A stretch of 64,000 nucleotides of DNA from Antedon bifida (Eukaryota > Echinodermata > Crinoidea > Comatulida > Antedonidae). The stretch lies in the NCBI GenBank assembly GCA_963402885.1, contig OY727096.1, positions 248,001 through 312,000 of the forward strand. The letters run 5' to 3'. Positions 1 through 12,900 of the stretch are shown here, in pieces (position 1 is the first letter of the stretch; each line of letters begins with the position of its first letter). The notes beneath the pieces are model-generated. The model was not told the DNA's origin. It worked only from the letters and a program-made list of their open reading frames with translations, and did no database searches. The translations under genes were made by a program, and so were the position numbers.

Positions 1-53
1 TGATGTTTATTTACAAAGGATCTTGTACTATGTTGTATGGGCACAATACAATC

Positions 54-198
54 TTAAGCTTTGTCTACACTATCAAACTAGTTTGACAAAAGTGTGATAT
101 GCCAAAATATGGTAGTGATATGACATCATCATGTCCATATATGGGCACATCACATTTGTTTTGTCACATAAAGTTTTATAGTGTAGAAAGAGCTTTAC
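54..198. mobile_element. Family A fold-back MITE, copy 1
   Basis: Near-palindromic element bounded by ttaagctttgtctacactat and its inverted counterpart near 180-198 (tatagtgtagaaagagcttt). The core has tggtagtgatatgaca, tcatcatgtcc and an intact CCATATATGG box. It lies just upstream of the first UBR3 exon in the window. Confidence 0.85.
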
Positions 199-236
199 TT
201 CGTGCTACAATGATAACGATATGTTTATTTCCAAAG

Positions 237-945
237 AATGAAGCAGAGTGGTAAACACACAGGTAGTGATGTGTTGTGGCCAGCGTACCAACCACTGAAA
301 GACATCAACCAAGAGTTTAAACCAGTTCAACAACTACTCCATTCCAGGACATTACATGCTGCCTTGTTTCTTGTACTTCACAAGGTATTTTAATACTATT
401 TTACTTTATAACAGTAAGATGATAAATTAGTAAAAAGAGCAAATATAAATAAATATTTCCAATATTTCCCAGATAAACAAAAGATAAGTTTGATATTTCT
501 AAAGGGATTGATATTTTAGGTAAAACCTTGTGTCTCAAATGTTAGTTTACTTGTTTATTTGTAGGCTGTGAATGTGAAAGATGTTAGTGAACCAGTGATG
601 TATCAATGTATTGCTCTTATATCATTAGCTTTACAATGTCAACCAAATGACATTACTCAAGTAAGTACTCAGTATGCTTCTTAAAACCACACTTTAAACA
701 ACGTCAAGTTCTGAGTTGAATACTTGAAAACATTTATTTTTCAATTGCTTACGAGAACAACAAAAGTTGTTTTCCTTGAAATGTTGTTGGTATTTTTTGT
801 CATACAGGTGGAGGTTGGTGACACCTGTAATGATATGGAGCTTTCTGATTGGTTCCCATATAACAACATGCTAAAGAACATCTCATATACTATTAAGACC
901 ATTGAACTGACAAGGAAAGAAAAAACTGATTCCAGCAATCCATTT
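237..945 (+). CDS. UBR3: UBR3 exons 237-384, 565-660, 808-945 (helical region)
   Basis: Three consecutive exons encode [31 protein letters not shown], then the segments running through [13 protein letters not shown] and [12 protein letters not shown]. The W-P-x-Y and [12 protein letters not shown] pattern matches the UBR3 segment upstream of the RING. The first exon starts one base into a codon, so at least one more coding exon lies left of the window. The exon at 808 is preceded by catacag and followed by gtaagt. Confidence 0.88.
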
Positions 946-3900
946 GTAAGTGAAATATTATGTCACATATGGCCTTTTATACGTATAGTATTTTAACTCA
1001 CAATTTCATTTGTAATGATATACATTATTGTATCTCATTGAAAATATTTTATTGTATATTTATATCAATTCATTTATTGACTTTCGCCTCACAGAAAGTA
1101 AACATATGAAAAATAAAACAAAAACAACAAATAAAAAAAAGGATTTGAAAAGAATAAACAACCAAAATCAAAGTCCAAAATCATTCCATTGTTTGTACAT
1201 CTCAAATGTAGAGGGCGTTGCTGAAGGACCTCCATGCGGAAAACTCCACATTCCCAGTAGAACCACCAGTACAGGCAGCCTTTGCCGGGAACCTCGGACC
1301 AGATGTCGATGACATCCACATGGAAATGGCAGATAATGATGATATTGATGATGAAGAAGATGACGAAGAGGAGGAGGAGTTCTTTGATGCCATTCAAAAT
1401 GCCATGGACATCATTGAGATGACTGGTGTGATTGAGATTCCACCAGAGGCTACTGCTTATGATGAAGAAGCAAAGGCCCCAATACCTATCAACCAACCAA
1501 GTGCTACAGACACTGCCAAATGTACCTCTGTGGACATCAATGAAAGTATGTTAAGTTTGCTTGTGAAACTGTACTCTAAATTATCAACTGATAAAGTTTA
1601 TAAGCGACAGGCGACAGGAAGCACTGACCCAAAGGCCGGGTCTGGACCGTACTACATTGGGAAGCTGTTAGACAGATTGGCAGAACTGAGCAAGGAATGT
1701 GCGGATAGATTGCAGGTCCAGCCAAAGAAAAGACAGGAAGAGGATAATGTTGATGCCGTCAGTGAAAGGTATCTCATACTGCTGTTTCTAAAGCTCTATC
1801 TACACTATCAAACTTTATATGACAAAAAAATGTGATGTGCCCATATATGGACATGATGATGTCATATCACTACCATATTTGGGCACATCACACTTTTTTT
1901 GTCAAACTAGTTTGATAGTGTAGACAGAGCTTTACAAATGCATCTAAAAGTTTGCAGATAATGAATAAGATTTATAAATAAAGAATAACTTTTAAACCAC
2001 TTAAATTTTTGTGATATCAATATTTTTGTGAAAAAATATTATGACTATATATATTGACTAGATCCAAAAGTAATAGTATCATTAGTACAGTACAATTTAT
2101 TTAATTCAATTTATACAAATTGTATAACAACAAACATTTTGTATTTTCAGAAAAAGGAAAGCACTAGAAAGACAACAACATTTGTTAGCAAAATTTGCAT
2201 CACAACAAAAGCAGTTTTTGGAAGAAAATCCTCAAATTTCAGGTTTAGTATTAAAATGTGAACAAGTTAATTTATTGTTTTTAAGTCGAAAATTTAATAG
2301 GGCACAAAATTTTAGTAATATTTGTTTCTTTTCAGTTGAAAGTGCAAAGCAAGTTGAATCTTTTTCTATGGAAACTGATCCAATATCGTCATTAGAGGAA
2401 CAGATTGAGTGTGTGATATGTACTCAACCTATTCCAGCGTCAGAGGACAATCCATTAGGAGCTGTTGTGCTTGTTCAAACGACCAACGGTAATTTGTGTT
2501 TTTAAAATAAAGAAATTTTTGCAAACAATGTCGGCTGGTTTTTGAAGATACAAGTGTATTACTACCATGTGAAGTGGCCTTACAATATCAAAATGTTGTT
2601 TGTTATTACATAATGATGTATCTTATGAAAATAAAATTGAATTGAATTTTCTCCGTGATTTAAAAAAAAAAATCAATGTTAGTGTCAAGTGATATAATTT
2701 TTTTTATTTACCTTTCTTTTTTTGTTTTAACCAGTGTTAAACCACAGGTCAGTGGTTGGTGATGCGTTAGAGCATGAAGCAGGCTGTTCAAATGATGTCA
2801 TTCGGAAACCAACTAAAACAAGTCATGTCATCAACCAACAAAAGAAAGTTATTCTGACACAGTTCTTCAAGGAAGTAAGATTGCTATTTAATCTTATCCT
2901 TTGTTTTTGTTTTAGACTTTGTATATGTTCCTATTAAATTAATAATTGAATGTTTTCAACACACCCACCCAGACATAGGGCATTTATTATGTTAGTGTAC
3001 AATGTTGGCAACACACAATATCGGAGACATAGGGCAATTATTATGTTAGTATACAATGTTGTCAACACACACAGCCAATATCAGAGACACAGGGCATTTA
3101 TTATGTTAGTGTACAATGTTGTCAACACACACAGCCAATATCAGAGACACAGGGCATTTATTATGTTAGTGTACAATGTTGGCAACACACACAGCCAATA
3201 TCAGAGACACAGGGCAATTATTATGTTAGTGTACAATGTTGTCAACACACATAGCCAATATCAGAGACACAGGGCATTTATTATGTTAATATACAATGTC
3301 TTCTGATTATGAAAAATAGAGCAATTAGATTTAATTTAATTTTCATTTTAATGATATCAATCAATTTCCTATTTTCCTGGTATATAATAATCTTATGGAT
3401 TTCATTCATAATTAATCAATATCCCATAATAATTATATTTATTAAAACCAGGTGAAATTATTAAAAATTAAATTTTGAAATGCAACTATTAGATCAAGCA
3501 ATTAGTTTTAATTGATGCCTTATTGCGGGATATTCATCAGAGTATTTATTGTATGTGTTTTTCTTTTCTGACTGATGTCTGTTACATTTCATTCTCCTAC
3601 TCGTTTTATTCAATCATTTTAACTGCCCCCTCAGTATACTTTCATTTCATTGTATGTGAAATGAATATCAGGTACTCACAGTGCTCCCCCTTGACATGTT
3701 GTTTATAACAAATTTAAGGACATTTATGTTTAGGTCTAACACTTTCTATATTGTCTTGTGTTACTGTTACTAACATAGTTCAAAATGTTGTACAGTAATA
3801 ACTTTTTTTTAGAGGACCTCAGACTTTTATCATGATGACTTTGTTTTTTTGATTCTCCCAAGAAATCAAATGTCACAATAAATTAATAATTTATACAATG

Positions 3901-6900
3901 CAAACAAATTTGGTTTTCACTCTCAAACCAGGCATTAAATTAAAATTACATTTAAATGTTTGTCTCTACAGCTTAAGTATTATATGAAACGCCATGTGTG
4001 CCAAACTGTCCTTTTACCATTAGAAAATAGAGGCAAAAACTTTTTTTCCATACTAATTTGACATTTTCTTACTCTCATTGATATGAAATTTATAAGTGGT
4101 AAGATGCCTCCAAATGCCTGTGTTTTCTTTTTCTTTCTCTATAATTGTTATCCTACAATTCCACAAAATTAGATTTGGTTCAGTGTATAGATCATCTTGT
4201 ATTGTGAATGAGGTTTAGTGAACTATCTATTAGGACTCCTTGACTTGTAAGCTCAAGTGAATTACCAAAGTAATAATAGAATTTAAGAGGTCTAAGGACT
4301 TCCAGAGGATGGTCAACAATATCCATAGTACACTTATATGTTAATGTAGTGAATGCAGGCAACATGATTCATGTTACATCTGTTATTGAATATTTCCTTT
4401 ACTATGTTATTTGGAATTGACAGCGTCTCTATGAATCCATTCATGTATTGTATCCGCAGCTGTTTCACATTTCCACATATTTTTGAATATGGGTATTTTG
4501 ATAAATAAAACCAATATAAAATGTTGAAATTGTCCGCAAGAAAATGTGTCAGTTTGCAACCCCATTTGCTGACTTTTTTATCGCGCACTTTGATCTTTTG
4601 GATCAAAAAATACTAGATAAATTTCTGCTAATAAATAAATTGTGTCCATATGCTACAATTTAAAATATAGGACATTATGTTAGGTTCAGTACTTGCTTCA
4701 TTTCACTAACAAACCACTCTACCCCTTTTCTCTCCTTATTTTAAAATCCTGGATCCTCCAGTACAATTATCCATGTTCAGTTATACTTTTTTTACCTTAA
4801 CTATGTTTCATTTTGTGTTTTCAGGAGTCGTCATACTTTGCAGCTTCTTTGGGATGTTCATCTTCTGATGTTCATATTCAAACATGTGGTCATTTTCTGC
4901 ACCTGCAATGCCATGCAAATTATGTCAAATCTCTAAGACTAAGTGTAAGTATATAATGCTTAAGTAACAGTGCTGTAGTGAGTGTTATCTTCTTACTCAT
5001 TACTATATATATATATATATATGAGTATAATCTCATGCTCAAGTAAATCAACTTAATGTCCCCCTTTGTCAAACAGACAATGCAGGCACTCTGCCATCCC
5101 CTCAATTACAAATGAAATTGGCAATTATAATAGATAAGTATTAAGAATACTAATGCAATTGTCAATTATAATAGATAAGTATTAAGAATACTTTAAAAAA
5201 CTTATGCTAGACTTGGGTAAAGCCATTGTTAATGCAAGCTGAGTATAATCGTACACAGGCCCGCTGGGACTACTCTCGGTCATGTGCAGTTGTTCAATAG
5301 AGAATGCAAGTAGAAAGCAAAGCATACAGTAGAACCCCACTCTATTAAAGGGACATTTTCCCAAGGACCAATTTTTAAAGGAACACTTTGTTGGGATCTG
5401 AAGATGTCCCCTTAAGTTTGGTCTCCTAGAATGCAGCGCAAGGACGTAAAGCGCTACACAAGCAAATTTACCAATTGACAATCTACAGTTTGATTAATCC
5501 ATCACTTGTGATTGGCCAAATTACTTGTCCTTTCATTGCATCTTAGTGAAAACCAAGGTTTTATAGGGGTGCAAATGACAACTAAAATTGCTATTTTAGT
5601 TATCTTAACAATATAAAGAGCTAGTGGTGGTTTTGATTAATAACTAGTCTGAAGAATGGTATGCACATTTTCGTTGAATTTCTAAAGCTCTGTCTACACT
5701 ATCAAACTTAATGTGACAAAAAAGTGTGATGTGCTCAAAATGTGGTAGTGATATGCTTAAATATGGTAGTGATATGACATCATCATGTCCATATATGGCC
5801 ACATCAAATTTTTTTGTTACACAAAGTTTGATAGTGTAGACAGAGCTTTAGGGTTTTTAAGCGTGATACTACTGTAGGTATTGATTGATTCCCATTCCCA
5901 CTTACTCCATGACTAACTGAGACACTCCCTAATCCATAACTATATTAAGAAGGCTAAAGTTATTTTAAAATTGCAGTTATTGCCAAGTTATACTTGCAAA
6001 CATGATTAAATAATTATATTTTGTAGACATCATTTTTAGAAGGTCACATGACTGGTTGTTAGGGACTACCACTGTCCAATAGATGAGTCATAAAATTGAT
6101 TTGAAATAGATAATTTGGTTTTTCAGTGATAATTCATCTCAACACAATGAACCAAAATTTAACTAAAATTAACAAACTATACCTAGTACAGTATGTATAA
6201 CATTTATCAAGGCTTAAATTCAATCTGAACAAAAGTTTAAAATCAGAATTTATGGGTTTTCTCATCCATTGTCATATTTTTCAATTTGATTGATTGATTA
6301 TAAAAAAAACATAAAATAAGCTTGAAAATTATTTATTATTCACACAGAAATGAACTGAGAGTTACTATTTTTATGTGGTACAATAATCCACATGATTATT
6401 GAAGACTGTTTATATTTTCTTTTGTTTATCCAGCTTATTATAATTTGCTCCAAACCTGTTTTTTGTACTTTCATTTTCATTTTTGTAAGTTGACAAGGAA
6501 ATCTCAAATCTAGAAGACATATTTATAAATTTATATCATCTATGATGATAACAAGTTAGCTAGAAAGAAGTACTCATTACTGTAATTATTAGTATAATAT
6601 TTATAATTTTACAGAGTTACTAATTTTGTTGACTTTGTTTCTCACATTGTTTATTGTGTGCAGTGTCAGGTTATCAAATAATGCAATACATTCTGTGATT
6701 TAATAATAAGTAATCAAACCAGTTGAGATTGTTTTCACAATCGGTGACCTCTAGTTATACTTTCTACTTATATTTTCTTCATTTTGATGTTATAATTGCT
6801 CATATTCCTCTTTAATTTTTTATTTTTTATTTCTCCAGAGACATAATCTGAAACAAGGAGAGTACCTATGCCCGATGTGCCGACAGCTGGCCAACTCATT

Positions 6901-9900
6901 CTTACCATGCTCAAAACAGAGCCTTCAGGATGACCCAGATGGCAGTCAGGTGGACTCCACCAGGGAGCTGGATGACCATCGTATCAGACAGCAAATTGAA
7001 GGCAGTTTCCGAAAAGATTTCAAATTGAATGTAAGTTTTGAAGCAGTATATTTTCTTTATTATGTTAATTTCATTGATATGTATTGTTAATGTATTTGTT
7101 AGTATGCAGCAAACCTTTGATTAGCGAAAGCTATTTTGTTTTCTCCAATTTGCTATATGGTAAATAAAGAACGAATGAAATGAAATGAATTCTTAGTTTT
7201 GCAAATTTATTTACATTAAAATGTTTTGCAAGCTGAATCTTGTTTGCGTGCTATATTACAATGATCTGGTTATTTAGGAAGATACACGTCTTACCAATAC
7301 AGTCTCAAGGTTTTTTGTAAACTTTTTGACAATTAATGTAATTCTGCCAAGAGTTTTGCAAAATAAAAATTATAAAATATATTCTTCTACTGTACAACAC
7401 CCATGGGAACCGGATTAAACACTTTCCTGGCCAATATATATCACGCAATTTGTACAAAAATAAATTAGATTCTTTTATGTGTATGTATTTTTTGGCTCAG
7501 TATTCATTTCATTTGAATGTGAAATAATTCATAGTTAAATGTTAGAAGTTTGATCCTGTGTACTAAACATCGTTTCTGCTACATCTTCTGTGCAGACCTG
7601 ACCCCCCTGGTTAAGGCCCTCCAATGCTGGAGGCCTCGGCCATACTGTAATGCCTGTTTTTTCCTCTTGGCACTGCTCAGGGGGCCCCTAGGTTTAGCCA
7701 GTCAGTGCTCATAGTCGTTACGCCACTGCTTCTGTGTAGACAGGCGTGCCTGATTCACTAACACTATGCCTTTTTATGATATTACAACTTGTATGCTTTT
7801 AAAATTAAATAAACTGAAAACAAAAATAAAAATAACGTCATTACTCTTATTTTCTAGATTCTTCCAGACTCTGTGAGGAATTTCTTGATGCAAATTTTGA
7901 AACCCAAAGAATTCTTAGAACGTATCAATGGTGTCGCACTGATTAACACAGTCAGGTAGTTATCAATCTGTTAAAAATAACAAAATTAATATTTTAGTTT
8001 TTTTACAGGAGGAATTTATATATCAGAAATGGTTTGATAAATGCCTATTAAAACGCTGCATCATTTAAAAACTAAACAATTTCAGTTGTTTTTAAAATTT
8101 GTAATAATAATCATTAAATCTGTAATCATTAATTGTGTAATTCCCACAAGGGTTTGATTATTGCAATTCACGGCTGTTGACGTCTCGTAAACCACCTTCA
8201 AGTAATTTCAATTATTAACAATCGTGTTTATTTCTTAAACTTTAAAGTACTCACAAAAAGGGTTAATCTTATGTTTCATCACTTTTTTGGTTTTTCTTAT
8301 AAATTTTATCCACCAGAGATTTGTAGTATTAGCCAAGAAATGTATGTTTTCCTTTGATATTATTAGGCCATATTCATTACTGTTACTAATTACACTATTA
8401 CTCATTCAGCATGTGATTTCAACCTTCATGTTTTAATCATGTGCTATTTCACACATTCAAACTTCTTTTTTTAACTTTTAAACTCCTTGAGGTTTTATTG
8501 TGGTTTTGCCTGGTCTTTTGTGACTTTAGGTACCCATAATGTATTGCTTTCTTCCATAATGATGATAATATTTATCCGGCAAACTAAAAGTAAACAATAT
8601 ACGAGGAACTAATAATAATTATGAGTCTGAACAAATTTACTGCTCTTCATTAACATATACAATAGGACATAGAAAGTATGCACATAAATAGATACTTGCC
8701 ATTTGATTGGAGGATTGTGGGTCACATGATGTTCAATAGACATAATATACTATTAAACTGTAATAGTATTTTTTCAGATTGTTTCCATATAACCTCTAAT
8801 CTTTGACCTCATGACATTATTTCCCCCTTTGCACTCATAAACATTCATTATTTGTATAAAATGATTTTTTTTAACCAGCTTTTTTCACCACACTGAAATG
8901 AATCAGTACCAGTGTACACAAGGAGTAACTTTCTATTAACTGATGACACATTTAGCATAGTTCACTTTCCGATACCCTGAGTCGCATGACAATGACATTC
9001 ATTTACTATATTTAAACATAATGTATGTACATTAATGTGAGTGTTATGTGAACATTTGTAATAGGGTGTGTGTTGTGTTGTCTCCCTTATGATGTACATG
9101 CATCATTTACTTCTATTCAAAGGTTACATTCACCTCAAATGGTAATTGTTTTTCCTAAAGGTATTATGCATTATTTCAAAAAAGAAATTTTTTTGGTCAG
9201 GAAAATGAAAGTGAATTAAGGAAATTGGATTAAGCAAATCATTGTAGTTGTAATCTTAATAGTTTGTTATAGAATTACATTTTGAAATTATATTAAATTA
9301 TTTTATCTACATTGTAGAAATTGTGTGAAAAGTTAACATGATCAGTTTTACAGCAAAAATGTAATAATAATGTCATTGCTGTTTTTAATGGTATTTTGTG
9401 GAATGTGTCATGTGTGAATCATGTTTAAGACATTAACATTAAACAATAAATATGTTTTAAACAGATTTAAAAATTTGCTTTAAATAAAATCAAAGCAAGA
9501 GCTTGCTTTAAGCAGCTGCTTGGCAATCATGTGTCTGAATGTCACTTAAAGTGCCACTGGTCTTGGTATTATAAGTTTGTGCTTATTTTAAGCAGCTGAG
9601 ATTGGCAGCCAGATATAAAGCCATGTGTATTAACGTAATGTGCCACTGGTCTTTTTAAGTTTGTATGTGCTTGGTTTAAGCAGCTGTGATTGGCAGCCAG
9701 TGATAGCCACATGTATGAATGACACTTGTAGACGATATGACCACTCATGATACAAATTGCTATTGGCAGATTTACTTTTATTTAGTTCATCCAAAAACAT
9801 TGATCAAAAGTGAACTTCTAGTCATACCAATTTAAGAACAATTTTCATATAGAATTACTGTATTATTTGACAAGTACTTCAATTCTGCAATTGCCTCTAG

Positions 9901-12900
9901 TTATGTTTTGCATTAATCAAGTTTTACAACCTAGTAACCTAGTCCTATGTGATTGCAAAATAAATATTGTATAAGTCATACAGCCTGTATCACACACAAT
10001 CAATTCCATCTAAGTTATGTTGTATCATGTATTTTTTCTTTATCTTTCATTTAGAACAAATTTGGAGCTGGACCTTATCAATAGGAATGGATGTCTTGTT
10101 TCCAAGCAACCATGCCCAGTACCCAAACGTTCATGTGTTGGTAAGTGGCACTCTTTCTTTTAGTGTGGCCTCTCCCTGCTGGAATCAAGCATACACTTTC
10201 TATGAATGTTTAATGAAACAATAAGACATCTAACATCTTATACCAATTCAATATACCATTACAAACTTCTACTGTACTTAGGTTAGTACCTTCATTACTA
10301 AAAATTACAAAAAATGACATTCAAATCAAATTAAAAGTTTGTTGTATCAAGTTGTGCCTAAGAGGTATTTGGTTGTCTATCATCAAAGTTAGTAAGGTTT
10401 ATTTTATATAAATTCTCATTAAAACAAATATAGTAAATTAAATGGTGGTGTGGGTTACTATTTTACGTGCCCAGATTAAGCTTTGTAATTAGTAACCTAC
10501 TACTGAAGACAGTAGGCCCTACTCTAATCGTAACCCACTAAAAAAACACAATAAAATAATAGTAACTCAGTGTAAAGGTAATAAATATATAGAATCTATG
10601 TATATTCCTTATCACCATTTACACAGGAGGTTTCTGCTTAGGATAGATACAGATTCAATGTGGAACAAGCTACTGTACATCATTTTCCGCTTACTGTTAG
10701 TTTACCGCTCGTCTGTAAATTGGTCTTTTTACGGTATCTGTACATTGTGTTGGTTCATGACATGAGGGTGAGATTTATAGAATCCACTGATAGGATTAAA
10801 ACCGAGTTGCGTGAGTCAGAAGGCTCATCGTGGAGACGTACTGGTGTTCACCACTTGTGCCGCCTCGTCATTTACTATTTATGGCAATTGCAAGTTATTT
10901 CTTTATTTGAAGTTTCCTGTTTCTACTTTTCTCTGTCCTTTATATACTTTCCATTTTTGTAAATGTTTTCCTGGGTACGGTAATGAGAACAACATGATTT
11001 ATATATGTTTATTATATTGGCCGGAAGTTACATAGTGCATCCACTAGTCTCACTCTCTTTTAAAGCATATTTGACAAAAAGAGCAAATGAAGCAAAGTGG
11101 AAATTAAGAAAAAGAAAATATCGATTTGAATAAAATTACATGAATTATATAAAAATTAAATAAATATTTTTATATTATAAAAATATAATTATATAAATCA
11201 ATATATATATACTTGTTTTGAGTGACTATTAAAAAACGTGAGTATGGTATACGCAATACTTAACTATAGTCTTAAGGCAGGCATACACAGTCATACATTT
11301 GTCTGTCATACACATCATACAATGTATGACTGTGTATGCCCGCCTTTAGGTGGGCATTTGTAAAACCAGCTTTAAAGTGTGCTTATTTTTTAATATTTGT
11401 TGAGTGACTGTAAAAAACAACATGGTATACACAAAATTACTTAAGTAAAATATTCATTTGTAGTGGGCTTATTTTGGAATATTTGTGTTGAGTAAACTGT
11501 AAAAAAATAAGTATGGTATACACAATACTTAACTTCATTTGGCGGTCATTTGTAATACTTTCTCTATAATGAAATCTGCTGTCTGCCTTTATACTAAATT
11601 GTCTTTAAATTAGTTGCCTAAAGAAATAATGTCACTGAATTACTTTTTAAAATTAAAAGCTAAATAAAATGTGACATTTTGTATGCATTTTCTGACATAT
11701 GTCATTGTGCCCTTTTCTGTATTTCTTTCTACTGATAGTTACTTGCCATATGTACTATGTAAATGTACTAGATAAATATGTTTGTCTCTATTACGGGCAA
11801 TGTCTGCACAAAGTAGTTTAACCGATTCCGATGGCAACTTCCTAATATATTCACATACAGTTACTTTTTAAAATCTTTAAATATTATTTTTTTTTTATTT
11901 GATATATTTAGGCATAGTTGGCCTAGGATTACCAACAATAGTAAATTAATCACTGTCCTATCAGGTGGTAATCCCTCTGACACAGAGACTATTTAATTAT
12001 AAATATCTATACACACCATATTACATTTTGTTATACTTAATAAGTATTTCTCATTTTTTATTATTTACCTCTGTGAGTGTGAGAGTCAGTTTATCATTTG
12101 TCATCCTGTTAATGTTATTTGTAGTATTTCTCGTTTGGGTCTTGTGAGACAAGTTGACCTTCTAGCCAGAATGTAGCCCTGCAGTTAAATTATATATTTA
12201 ACTGAATTGATGTTAACTGAATACACATTAACATCATTGTACCTTTTTGTGTCCCTTGTTTAGTGACATTTGTTTCATGTTTTACCAGCAGTCTATGATG
12301 TTTTATTCATGCTGTATTTCATACATTCGCTGAATCATTCCCAAGTTTTCTCTTAATTTATTTAATTATAAATTGACCTAAATATGTTCCAATGCCTCAA
12401 TCATGCAATTAAAGCTTTTCAGCCTTATAGCAGCTATGGTAATTCTGTGCTATTATCAATTTCAAACATTGTACACTAATAAAAAAAAATGTTATGAACG
12501 CATTTAAATGAAATGCATGTTGGATTGAGTTGTACTTATATTCCATGAACATTGTGAAAAAGCATTAACATTTACTAATTACATTTTAAACAACATTAAT
12601 TAAAGTTAGATAGATTATATTTATGTATTAAACTTTACAAGAAACACACAAAAGGAGTGCAAATGAAGAGAGAATTGTTTAAAATGATGTTAATGTTGTT
12701 AAATTTCTATTTCTTAACTCAAATTTGTTTATATTTGAATAGGAATGCTTTTACACGGCATTCGTGCCCAATACCAAAGTACTTTACGGTCAAAACTACA
12801 AGAACTTTGGGGGCTTCTCTTGAAGGGGACACCAGATGGATCCGATAGTCCACCAGCTTTGCTGAGGAATCCAGTTAATCTACTTCTACAGTTGATTGTT

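Noticed and set aside
1089..1496. Minus-strand open frame of 135 codons
   Set aside because: It is the shadow of the acidic UBR3 exon 1212-1768 on the opposite strand.
2952..3300. CRISPR-like regular repeats
   Set aside because: Units are contiguous with no unique spacers, and the host is a eukaryote with spliced genes; the same holds for 41110-41396 and 60584-61076.
2950..3306. Open frame of 118 codons with repeated [11 protein letters not shown] peptides
   Set aside because: It is the translation of a 60-bp minisatellite whose unit is a multiple of three; it lies in a UBR3 intron and has no independent support.
10660..11035. Overlapping open frames of 100 and 74 codons
   Set aside because: Hydrophobic, AT-biased intronic translation with no homology I recognise, and no splice signals in UBR3 phase.
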